DNA of 38,949 bases from Streptomyces sp. MUM 178J (GCF_022414575.1 NZ_JADWYQ010000055.1:1-38949); one strand, 5' to 3'; shown: positions 6,949 to 13,654, numbered from the stretch's first letter. Numbers and translations: made by a program. The notes: generated from the letters alone by a model not told the origin.

Positions 6949-7851
6949 TCAGGTGGTGTACTCCAGCTCCGTTATGGCGGCCTGACGCACGGACGCGGCG
7001 AGGCTCTGGAGATCGAGTCCGTCCAGGTGCTCGCGAAGCGCCTGCCGCACCTCGCGCATCCGTTCTACGAGAGCTGGTCCGGTGATGTTGTCGGGTAGGA
7101 CGATTCGGCGGAACAACGGGTCCTCGATCGCCTCCGCTACGAGCTTCTCGACCAGCCACAGGGGCGTGCGCTCCCGGATGGCGAACGTCAGGTGGACGCT
7201 GTGCTCATCCTTGTCGGCCACATGAGGGTTGTGGACCCAGCCCCTTGGGAGCAGAAGCGACTGCCCGGCCCGGAGGTCGATTTCCAACTCCGGTCCCGCG
7301 GCTTCCCACTCGGGGATGTAGTGGTCGCGCCAGACGCGCCACGACTCGTTGTACTCCCTCATGGGGGCCTCGACCGGCGGGCGCCAGAGCTGCCATCGCT
7401 TGGTGCCGGCGGTCTGCACGATCACGGCCATCTGCTGATCCCAGTGGTGGCGTAGTCCCTGGTTGCCGGGCGGGGTCAGGAAGGCGTGGATGTAGTTGGA
7501 GAAGCCCGTCTCCTCCTGAATACCGCGCGAGACCTTCGTCATGAACGGGATGACTCGTTGCAGGTTGCCGAGCCGGATCGTGTACCCGTTGTCGTACAGT
7601 TTGCGGAGCTTGGCCGCGTCGGTGTGGCCATGGGTCATGTAGGCGTTCTGGTTCAGTGACGGGCCAGGGGCCCGCACGACCGCGATCTCGTTCGCCGGCA
7701 CGCACCCCGTGAAGGTGTAGCCCGTGAGGAGGTCCTCGGTGACCGTCTCGTCGAGCGCTGTCTTACCACGCTCGAATACGCGCGGCTCGTCAGGCCACGT
7801 GTTCAGCAGTTCGGTCACACCATCCTCGGGTAGTAAGAGGCTCAGCGACAT
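6949..7851 (-). CDS. JmjC/cupin-4 Fe(II), 2-oxoglutarate-dependent oxygenase (300 aa)
   Basis: A double-stranded beta-helix oxygenase of the ribosomal-oxygenase-like (YcfD/RoxA, cupin_4) type, which hydroxylate protein residues using Fe(II), O2 and 2-oxoglutarate. The iron triad is visible: H136-W-D138 in RHHWDQQMAV, and H207 in LLLPRGWVHNPH. GTKRWQLWRP follows the HxD strand, as in the family. The C-terminal 80 residues are helical, as in the family's dimerisation/winged-helix region. The ATG at 7851 is preceded by AAGGAG at 8-nt spacing, and that site overlaps the TAA of the 168-aa gene, so the two are translationally linked. The context suggests that its substrate may be the neighbouring protein, which is inference. 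Confidence 0.85.
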   Translation of the reverse strand: MSLSLLLPEDGVTELLNTWPDEPRVFERGKTALDETVTEDLLTGYTFTGCVPANEIAVVRAPGPSLNQNAYMTHGHTDAAKLRKLYDNGYTIRLGNLQRVIPFMTKVSRGIQEETGFSNYIHAFLTPPGNQGLRHHWDQQMAVIVQTAGTKRWQLWRPPVEAPMREYNESWRVWRDHYIPEWEAAGPELEIDLRAGQSLLLPRGWVHNPHVADKDEHSVHLTFAIRERTPLWLVEKLVAEAIEDPLFRRIVLPDNITGPALVERMREVRQALREHLDGLDLQSLAASVRQAAITELEYTT

Positions 7852-7863
7852 GGCATCGACTCC

Positions 7864-8370
7864 TTATGACGGCGGGAACGGGCAGGGGATCTCCGGGTGG
7901 AACCGGTTCGGGCAGCAGACCACCGAGTACGAGGTCAAGTTCTCGGAAGGCATGTAGTACGCCCAGCTCACGTCGACCCCACGGGGGAGCACGTCCTCGG
8001 CGTACTCCAGTTTCCAGTCGAGGCCGCAGTACGCCTGGAGTCCGTCAGTGCGTTGGAACGGAGGGTTCGCCTCGTAGTGCTTGGTCAGCCAGGCAAGGGC
8101 GACTCCGACATTAGTCCAGGTGCGGTCAGCGGAGACCAGGTGCTTCTTCATGAGCCAGTAGCCGGTCATCGTCGGTGGCACGTTGCCCGACTGGAACTCG
8201 GAGGCAGCCTCGCGGTACCGGTTGAGGGTATCCACCTGCGTCTTGTTCTCGGGGTCCAGCACCATGGGGGCGCCGTTGGGGTGTGGTGGACGCCGACCTC
8301 CCTCCCGCCCGTACACCTTCAATGGGCCGACCCACGGGCCGTACCCGTGCCAGTGTCCTGACCAGCTCAT
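7864..8370 (-). CDS. Hypothetical Trp/Tyr-rich protein (168 aa), partner of the JmjC oxygenase
   Basis: I do not recognise the family. The N-terminus is unusual, with eight aromatic or His residues in the first 20 (WSGHWHGYGPW), then a Gly/Arg/Pro stretch. Eight Trp occur overall (residues 3, 7, 13, 72, 85, 94, 119, 136). Four Cys sit at 115, 152, 153 and 163, three of them in the last 17 residues, next to a Pro-rich tail. The middle looks globular (TWTNVGVALAWLTKHYE). The ATG at 8370 has GGAAAGG five bases upstream. The stop lies 12 bp before the JmjC gene. No signal peptide or membrane segment is seen. It could be a hydroxylation substrate, a scaffold, or a toxin-like effector. Confidence 0.75.
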   Translation of the reverse strand: MSWSGHWHGYGPWVGPLKVYGREGGRRPPHPNGAPMVLDPENKTQVDTLNRYREAASEFQSGNVPPTMTGYWLMKKHLVSADRTWTNVGVALAWLTKHYEANPPFQRTDGLQAYCGLDWKLEYAEDVLPRGVDVSWAYYMPSENLTSYSVVCCPNRFHPEIPCPFPPS

Positions 8371-8458
8371 TTGTGCCTTTCCGGGGGTGGGGCGGGCCGC
8401 CCTCGGCGTTGACGAGGGCGACCCGCTGAAATGTCCGCCTGACCGAGGGGCAGCCAGG

Positions 8459-8692
8459 CTAGAGGGTGAGGGAACGCTTCCGGGCCCAGCCGCGCGTGAA
8501 GTCGTCCAACTCCTCCGCGGTGAACCGCAGCTCCAGGCCGGCACCCTCCGGCTTGGTGTCCCGGACGACGAAGGCCGACCCCGCGCTGGGGATCGCGGCC
8601 ACCTCGACGCAGGACTCGTGCTCGCCCTGGAGGTTGCCGCCGCAGTAGTTCTCGAACTGAGCGCCCGCGACGGGCAGGTTGTAGAGGTCCAT
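8459..8692 (-). CDS. DUF397 domain protein (77 aa)
   Basis: Matches the DUF397 pattern: an N-terminal aromatic/Gly-Gly-Asn segment (FENYCGGNLQG), the core SCVEVAAIP, FVVRDTKPEGAGLELRFT, and a final helix with W (DDFTRGWA). DUF397 proteins in Streptomyces are normally encoded next to XRE/DUF5753 regulators (WhiJ-type systems; also described as Scr1-like toxin partners). This one lacks an adjacent HTH gene and sits in the leftward operon, whereas a second DUF397 gene lies in the rightward arm. The ATG at 8692 is served by GAGGAGG at 8-10 nt spacing. The 88-bp gap to the next gene contains no ORF. Confidence 0.75.
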   Translation of the reverse strand: MDLYNLPVAGAQFENYCGGNLQGEHESCVEVAAIPSAGSAFVVRDTKPEGAGLELRFTAEELDDFTRGWARKRSLTL

Positions 8693-8923
8693 GAGGGGTA
8701 GTCCTCCTCAGTGCATCTGCTGTGCGGAGATTCGGTCCCCGCGCCGTCGTGCACCTGCGCCCCACCTCGGCCTGACCTGTCCTTGTCTCGGAGCCCGGGT
8801 GGGCGTTGAGTTCCGCCCCACGAGGGGAAGCCGCACAGAGGGAACCGGCAGAGGTCACCTCGGGGGCGGAAGATCATGTGGTCAGCCGCCAGTAAGCGGC
8901 CGTGATCGAGACGGAGATGAGGA

Positions 8924-9067
8924 TCACGAGGCCCTGGACGACCCACTGACGCCAGCCGAGCGGACGCGCGTGTCGGCCTCCGGGGCGGCGAAGACGCCAA
9001 GCGCTAGGGCGGCCACCAACGCGAGCAGCGCCACGACGTACGCGATCTGTTGCGCCTTGGGGCTCAT
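8924..9067 (-). CDS. Small membrane protein, apparently frame-disrupted (47 aa)
   Basis: One clear N-terminal transmembrane helix (residues 8-28, AYVVALLALVAALALGVF) starts from the ATG at 9067, which overlaps the upstream stop (ATGA). The frame then ends after a Ser/Arg-rich tail. In the neighbouring frame the same DNA continues to 8874 with a second good hydrophobic segment (WVVQGLVILISVSITAAYW) and strong G/C third positions. That suggests the original product had two helices in about 65 residues and lost one base around 8950-8975. It could instead be a genuine 47-aa protein, or a case of programmed shifting. Confidence 0.5.
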   Translation of the reverse strand: MSPKAQQIAYVVALLALVAALALGVFAAPEADTRVRSAGVSGSSRAS

Positions 9068-9420
9068 GGCGCACTGAGCCGGTTCCTCTGGCTGTAGACC
9101 CACAGGAAGCGGCGCGTCAGGGTGGCCACCTCGCGCATGTAGAAGTAGGCGACGAAGGTCGGCGCGTCCTGCGAGGGGCGGCGGCTCAGGTCGAGGAGCG
9201 CGTAAGCCTGGCGGAACAGCTCTCTGACGGCCTCGTCCTCGTCCGCGCCCAAATCCTCGCTCAGGAGCAGTTGCAGGTGGCCCGTCAGGATCGGCGTCTT
9301 CACGTTGATCTGGTTGCGGGTCGTGGTGCCCAGCTCCATGAGGAGGGCGGCGTCGGTGCTGTCGCCGATCAGTTCCACATCGACGGGCCGGGCATCCTGT
9401 ATCCGTGTCACGGTGATCAC
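9064..9420 (-). CDS. Hypothetical protein (118 aa), first gene of the leftward operon
   Basis: Unrecognised soluble, mostly helical protein; it includes the segments ITVTRIQDARPVDVELIG, RNQINVKTPILTGHLQLLL, and a C-terminal helix VAYFYMREVATLTRRFLW. An open frame continues upstream to 9585, but GAGGGGAG lies 7 nt before the GTG at 9420 (4 nt before an adjacent in-frame GTG at 9423), and the extra upstream codons have poor codon bias and overlap the divergent promoter. The stop overlaps the membrane-peptide start by four bases. It heads a run of five co-oriented genes ending with the JmjC oxygenase. Confidence 0.65.
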   Translation of the reverse strand: MITVTRIQDARPVDVELIGDSTDAALLMELGTTTRNQINVKTPILTGHLQLLLSEDLGADEDEAVRELFRQAYALLDLSRRPSQDAPTFVAYFYMREVATLTRRFLWVYSQRNRLSAP

Positions 9421-9513
9421 CACGCGTCTCCCCTCGGTGCCGCACGCTGCCGTGGGCTTCTTGGCTGCTTGGCTCGTTGACGAACGTAGAGCGGTCGCTT
9501 CCCAAGTCCCAAG

Positions 9514-9570
9514 CAAATTGCGCGAGTTTGCAGCAAGCCGATTGACGGCGTCGAACTGTCTGGCGACCAT
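9514..9570. promoter_or_regulatory. Divergent control region of the island cassette
   Basis: A 17-bp imperfect palindrome with CAAA/TTTG ends lies at 9514-9530. Just beside it, TTGACG (9542-9547) and GACCAT (9565-9570), 17 bp apart, could be the rightward promoter; GGGAGAG lies before the ATG at 9618. A related GCGCAAA element recurs near 9580. An operator for the XRE regulator is a reasonable guess, but unproven. Confidence 0.35.
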
Positions 9571-9617
9571 CGTCTTGTCGCGCAAACCGGCGCAAGGCAG
9601 CGGACGGGAGAGAAGCC

Positions 9618-10019
9618 ATGAAGCTACGGTTCCTTGGTAAGAACTCCACCCCCGGAGACAGCCCCACCCTGTACGCGAGTGACCAGGACACCTACGTGAT
9701 CCAAGGCTGGAAGGTGTACGCGAACGACTTGCTCATGCAGCTCGACGTGCCGGCGGGACAGACCGTCATCGAGGTGCCGACCGAGTTGTTCGAGCACCTG
9801 ACCAAGGACGGCCACGAGAACGGCGAGATTAAGCAGTTCACGGACCCGATCATGATCCTCACCGAACAGGGAACGTGTGTCCTTCAGGGCCCGGAGATGC
9901 ACGATGCTGAGGCCCTGAGCCAGATGCGTATGCCCGACTACGAGACCTGCATCGAGGTCCCCAAGTCCTCGATCGTGGCCCTGCTGGAGGAGACGAGTGG
10001 ACCTGATCACCAGCGCTGA
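9618..10019 (+). CDS. Conserved hypothetical protein (133 aa) upstream of DUF6879
   Basis: The sequence contains two similar halves. Each has a strand-rich block ending in a Val/Pro motif: TYVIQGWKVYANDLL...VIEVPTELFEHL, and TCVLQGPEMHDAEAL...CIEVPKSSIVALL. This points to an internal duplication. No catalytic motif or membrane segment is seen. The ATG at 9618 has GGGAGAG upstream. The next gene's GTG (9997) lies 23 bp inside this one, so the two are translationally coupled. Proteins of this kind commonly precede DUF6879 and XRE genes in Streptomyces, but their role is unknown. Confidence 0.75.
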   Translation: MKLRFLGKNSTPGDSPTLYASDQDTYVIQGWKVYANDLLMQLDVPAGQTVIEVPTELFEHLTKDGHENGEIKQFTDPIMILTEQGTCVLQGPEMHDAEALSQMRMPDYETCIEVPKSSIVALLEETSGPDHQR

Positions 10020-10521
10020 GCGCGACAAGCTGTTCAACAGGTTCGAGCGGGACGCCTTTCACCTGGAGCTGAGGGACGACTACGGCTCTCCCATCGAGGA
10101 CACGCCGTACGCCCGATGGAAAAGGGGCGAGCCCGACGACTACGCCTGGCTCGACGACTGGAAGGCGCTGATGAAGCGCGTCACTGGCGAAGGCAAGACG
10201 GTACGTCGCGTCCGTGTGGTCACCGAGCCGCACAGCCAGTACGTCACCTGGGAGCACTCGCTCACCCGCCTCAACCTGCAGGTCGGTGAGGACATTCGCT
10301 GGCTGCCGCGACACCAGCTGCCTGAAGGCGTCACCTTCCCCGTGAACGGGAACGACTGGTGGCTGTACGACGATCGACTTCTCGCCGTGGGCCACTTCGA
10401 CACTGAGGGGCGGGTGCTCGGGTCCGAGATCATCGAAGACCCCGACATCGTGACCGAGTGCATCCGCTTGCGTGACCTGCTCTGGGCTGTCGCCATCCCG
10501 CACGTCGAGTACAAGCCCTGA
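9997..10521 (+). CDS. DUF6879 family protein (174 aa)
   Basis: Typical DUF6879 features: N-terminal AFHLELRDDYG, then RRVRVVTEPHSQYVTWEHSLTRLNLQVGEDIRWLPR trimmed here to its key parts RVRVVTEP, YVTWEH and EDIRWLPR, and DDRLLAVGHFD. These proteins are encoded beside XRE/DUF5753 regulators across Streptomyces, and their biochemical role is not established. The GTG at 9997 overlaps the previous gene; the next gene starts 7 bp after this stop, so the module is tightly coupled. No membrane segment is seen. Confidence 0.8.
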   Translation: MDLITSAERDKLFNRFERDAFHLELRDDYGSPIEDTPYARWKRGEPDDYAWLDDWKALMKRVTGEGKTVRRVRVVTEPHSQYVTWEHSLTRLNLQVGEDIRWLPRHQLPEGVTFPVNGNDWWLYDDRLLAVGHFDTEGRVLGSEIIEDPDIVTECIRLRDLLWAVAIPHVEYKP

Positions 10522-10528
10522 CTCATCA

Positions 10529-11383
10529 GTGAGTACGCAGGCACAAGAAGCACGTGAGGCGCTGGGTGCCCGGCTCCGCGGATTCCGCAAGGATGCGGGA
10601 TTCATGAGCGGCCGGGCACTCGCCCGTGCACTCGGCTGGCAGGAGTCGAAAGTCTCACGGCTTGAAAACGGAAAGCAGAACGCCAGCGAGGAGGACATTA
10701 GGACCTGGTGCGCGGCGACGGGCCAGGAGCAACACGTCGATGACCTCGTAGCGACGGTGCGCCACATCGACGAGCTATGGCTTGAATGGCGTCGACAGCT
10801 CCAGACGGGCGCGGAAAAAAGGCAGAGCAAGGCTTTGCCGGTCTACGCGAAAACCAAGGTCTTCCGCATCTGGCATCCCACGCTAGTGTGGGGGACGCTG
10901 CAAACGCCAGAATATGCCGCAAAGACCTTCGAGCAGGTTGTCGCCTTCTATGAGATCCCAAATGACACGGAAGCCGCAGTGGCGAAGCGGCTTGAGCGAC
11001 AGCAGTACCTGTATCGAGGGGGCCGGATTTTCAATGTGCTACTTGGCGAACAGGCCCTCTACACCAACTTTGGGGGCCCGGAGGTCATGATCGGACAGCT
11101 CGATCGACTACTGTCCGCAATGCGCCTTCCGCGCCTTAGTTTGGGGCTGATCCCTCGATCTGCCGTCCTCAGTGTATGGCCGGGGAACTCATTCTCTATG
11201 TTCGATGACAGGCTTGTCTTGGTTGAGACCTACTCGGCGGAGTTCTCTGTTACGCAGCCTCGGGAGATCGAGCTGTACGCCAAGGCTTTCGCCTCGCTGA
11301 AGCAGTCGGCTGTATACGGAAACTCCGCACGAGATCTCATCTTCACTGCGATGCAGCATTTCGAGCGCATGCCGCGCGACTAG
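10529..11383 (+). CDS. XRE-type HTH regulator with DUF5753 domain (284 aa, WhiJ/Scr1-antitoxin-like)
   Basis: An N-terminal helix-turn-helix (LGARLRGFRKDAG, GRALARALGWQESKVSRLENGK; residues about 11-52) is followed by DUF5753 from about residue 100, with its characteristic VWGTLQTPEYAAKTFE segment, then the sensor-like region ending LIFTAMQHFERM. WhiJ-type proteins repress development genes in Streptomyces and act with a small DUF397 partner. Here DUF397 follows 14 bp downstream. The GTG at 10529 lies 7 bp after the DUF6879 stop and precedes the HTH. Its 3' part uses more A/T-ending codons than the flanking core genes, consistent with accessory origin. Confidence 0.9.
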   Translation: MSTQAQEAREALGARLRGFRKDAGFMSGRALARALGWQESKVSRLENGKQNASEEDIRTWCAATGQEQHVDDLVATVRHIDELWLEWRRQLQTGAEKRQSKALPVYAKTKVFRIWHPTLVWGTLQTPEYAAKTFEQVVAFYEIPNDTEAAVAKRLERQQYLYRGGRIFNVLLGEQALYTNFGGPEVMIGQLDRLLSAMRLPRLSLGLIPRSAVLSVWPGNSFSMFDDRLVLVETYSAEFSVTQPREIELYAKAFASLKQSAVYGNSARDLIFTAMQHFERMPRD

Positions 11384-11397
11384 AAGGGAAGAATCCT

Positions 11398-11571
11398 GTG
11401 ACTCCGAACTGGCGCACCAGCTCCTACACTGGCACGGAAAACTGTGTCGAAGTGGCCGACAATGATCCAACGAAGGTCATGGTTCGAGACACCAAGGACC
11501 GTGACGGCGGAATCCTGGTATTTCCGCCGTCATCTTGGGTTGATTTCGTGGAATTCGCCCAGAACTCGTAG
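11398..11571 (+). CDS. DUF397 domain protein (57 aa)
   Basis: Compact DUF397: WRTSSYTGTENCVEVAD, then MVRDTKDRDGGILVFP and SSWVDFVEF. It follows the XRE/DUF5753 gene by 14 bp with GAAGGGAAG as ribosome-binding site before the GTG at 11398. In the WhiJ-type arrangement this small protein is thought to relieve or modulate repression by the HTH protein; in the Scr1 literature the same family is treated as a toxin. Which applies here cannot be told from sequence. It is the last gene of the rightward arm. Confidence 0.88.
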   Translation: MTPNWRTSSYTGTENCVEVADNDPTKVMVRDTKDRDGGILVFPPSSWVDFVEFAQNS

Positions 11572-11578
11572 ACCTCTG

Positions 11579-11855
11579 TCACGCAGTCGGAGTGAGTGTA
11601 ACCAGGAGTGGACCGGTAGCCTTGCTCCATTCGAGCCCTGATTCGACCGCGGACTTGCTGGCAGTAGTGAGGCCGTCTTGGATGGGGCCGAGGAACGTCT
11701 CGCGGAAGTGCTCCTGAGCGTCCGTGGCCATGCCGCTCGCGGTTACGGGCCGCGCCGACCCTCTCGTTTAGGACGGCAGCAGCTTGAAGGAAGTCGTCAC
11801 CGATCCACTCGTCTGCATGCTCGGCGATCAGGGTCCATGTCATCTTGAACGTCAT
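11579..11855 (-). pseudogene. Small hypothetical gene, probably frameshifted
   Basis: Two coding-like pieces occupy adjacent frames on the minus strand. From the ATG at 11855, about 40 residues (WTLIAEHADEWIGDDFLQAA) show good codon bias until about 11735, after which the frame degrades and runs antisense through DUF397. In the next frame the ATG at 11731 opens a 50-residue product (AQEHFRETFLGPIQDG ... LLVTLTPTA) that stops at 11579, only 7 bp from the convergent DUF397 stop. One base change would join them into a protein of about 92 residues. Alternatively the 50-residue product is a separate gene. Function unknown. Confidence 0.4.
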
Positions 11856-11883
11856 GCAGGAATTCTAACTGCGGAAACGCCAA

Positions 11884-11904
11884 TGGGCCCCCGAAGGGGG
11901 CCCA
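11884..11904. terminator. Strong GC hairpin, likely bidirectional terminator
   Basis: TGGGCCCCC and GGGGGCCCA form a perfect 9-bp stem around a GAA loop, followed on the plus strand by ACTTGGTTG. It lies downstream of the leftward gene ending at 11990. Confidence 0.65.
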
Positions 11905-11989
11905 ACTTGGTTGTGCAGGGCGGCGGTTACTGCATCGAGTCAGCGTGGAGCTTCTGCCGGGCATGCAGGGAGTTCATACTTTTCCGGGG

Positions 11990-12397
11990 TCAGATCGGCT
12001 TGTTCAGCATGATGGCCAACACCTTGATCAGCCGCTTGAGGGTGCCCGCGCTGTACGCCGCGAGGTCCGACAACACCTTTGCTTGTTCCGCCGTCTCCTC
12101 GCCGGTTGGGGTGGGGAGGGCCAGATGGGCGAGACACAGGTCGATCCGCTCGTCGAGGTATTGGATCGCGGTCGCGGCCTCAGCGTGCAGGCTGTCGAGA
12201 GCCAGCTCGTTTTCGTACTGGGCGGCCTCCGCTTCCGTGTAAGGGCGGGCGGCGACCGTGCCGTCCGGCTGGCGCTCGTAGTAGGTCTGGGTCGAGTCGT
12301 CCCAGAACTCGTAGTCCTCCGGGGCCATGCCGGCGGGGGCTTCCACGCTCGGCGCGGGCTCCTCGGCGGGCGGCTCCTCGGGCAGGGGCTCGCTCAA
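11990..12397 (-). CDS. Hypothetical, phage-like protein (135 aa)
   Basis: An acidic, Pro/Glu-rich N-terminus (residues 2-25) precedes YEFWDDSTQTYYERQPDG, then a long helical region with coiled-coil character (residues about 60-130) ending LKRLIKVLAIML. The start is a TTG at 12397 that overlaps the preceding stop (TTGA) and has TTGGAGA 8 nt upstream; an internal ATG at about residue 24 is the alternative. The acidic-Pro head and helical body resemble small accessory proteins of actinophage modules, but no family is recognised. It is coupled to the truncated HTH-like gene upstream. Confidence 0.65.
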   Translation of the reverse strand: MSEPLPEEPPAEEPAPSVEAPAGMAPEDYEFWDDSTQTYYERQPDGTVAARPYTEAEAAQYENELALDSLHAEAATAIQYLDERIDLCLAHLALPTPTGEETAEQAKVLSDLAAYSAGTLKRLIKVLAIMLNKPI

Positions 12398-12645
12398 GCT
12401 GCGGTCTCCAATTCGTCGTAGCCGTCGATGTACTCAGTGCCGTTGAGGTGGGCGGCGAGATTGCCGACTCCGCGCTCAAGGCGGTAGCGGATGGCCCGGT
12501 CGGTGACCGCCTCGCGGGCCGCGATCCGCTGGTCGTCCCAGTCGAGGGCGAAGCGCATGAAGATCGCCCGCCGCTCGCCCAGGGACAGGGGGGCCGTCTT
12601 CCAGCCGCGCCGGATGTCGGCGAGGTGGGCGAACAGGACCCCCTC
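12394..12645 (-). pseudogene. Sigma/HTH-like phage-type protein, 5'-truncated fragment
   Basis: About 83 C-terminal residues remain. The segment LSLGERRAIFMRFALDWDDQ followed by RIAAREAVTDRAIRYRL looks like a sigma region-4 or similar HTH: a GER(R/Q)AIF-type helix, then a turn and a recognition-like helix. The tail is AAHLNGTEYIDGYDELETAA. Upstream of about 12645 the frame runs into DNA that reads as RHS core on the opposite strand, so the 5' portion has been replaced. The stop overlaps the start of the next gene by four bases. The sigma assignment is tentative. Confidence 0.5.
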
Positions 12646-13098
12646 GGCCTCGCCCCGGCCCCCAACCCGGCGACGTACGTCAACAATCCGCAGACGTGGA
12701 GCGATCCGAGAGGACTTTCACCATGCCTCTTCCACAATCGGATGCCGGAGGAACTGGAAGGCGAGCTGGCCGACGCCGAACGTCTTGGAGTGAAGCCCAT
12801 GCGTGTCGACGATGAGGGTTTCGATGACGTCATCAACTCGGGCACGGTGAAGTGGGCGGTGACCGAGGAGGGAGAGTTGGTGTTCATCCCGAAGCATCTT
12901 CAAGGCACCGAGCTGAAGCACCCCGTGCTGACGAACGGGGCACCTGTGCGTGCGGCGGGCGAGGCGGAAATCGCCGGAGGTGGTGGCAACTATTTCGGTA
13001 TGGAAATCAACAACCAGAGTGGACACTACTGGCCCTCGCAGGAGAGCCTTGACATCGGGAAGGAGGCGTTTGAACGTGCGGGAATCCCCATCCTCTGA
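12634..13098 (+). pseudogene. Orphan C-terminal tip of an RHS/polymorphic toxin (about 154 residues)
   Basis: The fragment begins inside the conserved end of an RHS core, QDPLGLAPAPNPATYVNNP followed by QTWSDPRGL, the classical boundary after which RHS proteins carry a variable toxin domain. The toxin part contains GTVKWAVTEEGELVFIPKHL, GAPVRAAGEAEIAGGGG, YFGMEINNQSGHYWPSQESL and ends ERAGIPIL. I recall similar tips annotated as polymorphic toxin type 43 (a predicted RNase), but cannot confirm. No start codon with a ribosome-binding site precedes it and the large RHS body is missing, so it is probably a silent cassette. The 3' end overlaps the downstream gene by 23 bp, the usual toxin/immunity coupling. 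Confidence 0.7.
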
Positions 13099-13654
13099 CT
13101 GGTCCCCGGAGACTCACGGCTGCCACGGGAGCGGGCGACGGTTCCTCGGTGCTTCGTTGGAGGACCTGGAACGGCACCTGCTGACGCCCGAGGCTGGAGC
13201 CCGGGCGGCGGAGCACTGGGAACAGTTGCGTGATTTCGCCGTCGGCGGCATGCAGTCCCGTGGTCTCTCGGACGAAGTCAGGCTTCGCTGGGGCCGTCTC
13301 GCTCTCTCCGCAATCACGAGAAAAGCGCCGAGCCAGACGCCGCAGCAGGCGACGGCCGAAGCTGCCCGTGTACGTGCCTACATGATCCAGGAATTTGGGG
13401 TCAGCAACGCTGATCCGGCTCGGGACCTCCCTGCTCTTTGCTCGGAGATCCTACGGAACCTGGGAGTGCCGCTGGAGCTGGGCACGCGTCTCGCTGAAGG
13501 GTGGAAATCAGCACCGCGGGAGCAGATGCTGCAACTGCGCCGGATCAAGAACATGCTGACTCCGCTGCTTCCTCTCCGCGCACTCATGGAAGGTGATGAC
13601 CCTGCCTTTCAGGAGACTCGAGCCTGGCTGGAACTCGTTCCGCGCCTTCCATGA
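13076..13654 (+). CDS. Probable immunity protein for the RHS toxin tip (192 aa)
   Basis: A soluble, largely helical protein with no recognised domain. It contains LEDLERHLLTPEAGARAAEHWEQL trimmed to its core LEDLERHLL, the helix EVRLRWGRLALSAI, and a C-terminal RRIKNMLTPLLPLRALM. The GTG at 13076 has GGAAGGAGG nine bases upstream and overlaps the toxin fragment by 23 bp, the position expected for an immunity gene. It appears intact even though the toxin is reduced to a tip, which fits retention of orphan immunity genes for protection against sibling toxins. Immunity is inferred from position only. Confidence 0.6.
   Translation: MRESPSSDWSPETHGCHGSGRRFLGASLEDLERHLLTPEAGARAAEHWEQLRDFAVGGMQSRGLSDEVRLRWGRLALSAITRKAPSQTPQQATAEAARVRAYMIQEFGVSNADPARDLPALCSEILRNLGVPLELGTRLAEGWKSAPREQMLQLRRIKNMLTPLLPLRALMEGDDPAFQETRAWLELVPRLP

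Noticed and set aside
6793..7098. Plus-strand 101-codon frame at the island's left edge
   Set aside because: It overlaps the 3' end of the JmjC gene in antisense and has no ribosome-binding site or recognisable pattern.
7864..8370. 168-aa protein as a classical lanthipeptide or other RiPP precursor
   Set aside because: Too long and apparently globular, with no lanthionine, YcaO or radical-SAM enzyme nearby; only an oxygenase is present, so the weaker substrate hypothesis is kept.
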